A stretch of DNA of 5,418 nucleotides from Christensenella sp. UBA3700 (GTDB lineage: Bacteria; Bacillota; Clostridia; Christensenellales; UBA3700), in assembly GCA_002372775.1 (NCBI GenBank), contig DFIJ01000171.1, forward strand, positions 1-5,418, read 5' to 3'. Of this stretch, positions 5,400 to 5,418 are shown in pieces. Positions within the stretch are counted from its first letter, which is position 1. Every line of letters starts with the position of its first letter. The position numbers were made by a program, and so were the translations under genes. A model generated the notes under the pieces. That model searched no databases and was not told the origin of the DNA. It worked only from the letters and a program-made list of their open reading frames with translations.

Positions 5400-5418
5400 T
5401 TTTTTTATCACTATAGTC

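Noticed and set aside
5388..5406. Possible terminator after the TetR gene (TTAAT/ATTAA followed by seven T)
   Set aside because: The arms are five A/T pairs with only two bases between them, too weak for an intrinsic terminator; the real one may lie beyond the window.
1..5418. Mobile element, CRISPR array, tRNA or rRNA genes
   Set aside because: No transposase or integrase, no terminal or spaced repeats of CRISPR type, and no tRNA or rRNA motifs were seen; nothing marks clear ends of a transferred segment around the TAC operon.

Overview
The window looks like chromosomal DNA of a low-GC Gram-positive bacterium (Bacillota, probably a gut- or host-associated anaerobe). It is strongly AT-rich, uses many A/T-ending codons, has purine-rich Shine-Dalgarno (SD) sites and short TATAAT-type promoters, and encodes a Bacillota-style GH13 alpha-glucosidase and an ABC-F ATPase. 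I cannot name genus or species. Tryptophan is encoded by TGG and no code change is visible.

Layout. The left third, minus strand (1-1683), is a complete GH13 oligo-1,6-glucosidase-like gene with its own short promoter. The middle, minus strand (3069 down to 1737), is a compact three-gene operon. It encodes an MqsR-family mRNA interferase toxin, then an MqsA-like zinc-finger/HTH antitoxin with an unusually long C-terminal extension, then a small SecB-like chaperone. An intrinsic terminator whose 5' arm lies inside the last codons of the chaperone gene ends the operon. The right half, plus strand (3195-5399), holds an ABC-F ATPase gene followed by a TetR/AcrR-family regulator.

How they work together. 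The middle operon has the architecture of a toxin-antitoxin-chaperone (TAC) system, in which a SecB-like chaperone protects an aggregation- or protease-prone antitoxin through its C-terminal addiction segment, so the toxin stays neutralised only while the chaperone is available. Bacillota normally lack the general SecB export chaperone, so a SecB homologue beside a TA pair is best read as a dedicated antitoxin chaperone. The 125-bp divergent region between toxin and ABC-F genes (3070-3194) is the main regulatory site. It has opposed promoters whose -10 boxes form a perfect inverted repeat, a perfect 14-bp palindrome in the toxin leader, and a series of GTAT/ATAC half-sites about one helical turn apart, which suggests antitoxin autoregulation that could also touch the ABC-F promoter. 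The ABC-F and TetR genes may form a second unit, with a 17-bp palindrome just before the TetR SD as a candidate autoregulatory operator.

The TAC operon is the most notable system here. The type is known in outline, so the novelty lies in this MqsR/MqsA/SecB version, its host background, its antitoxin tail and its control region.
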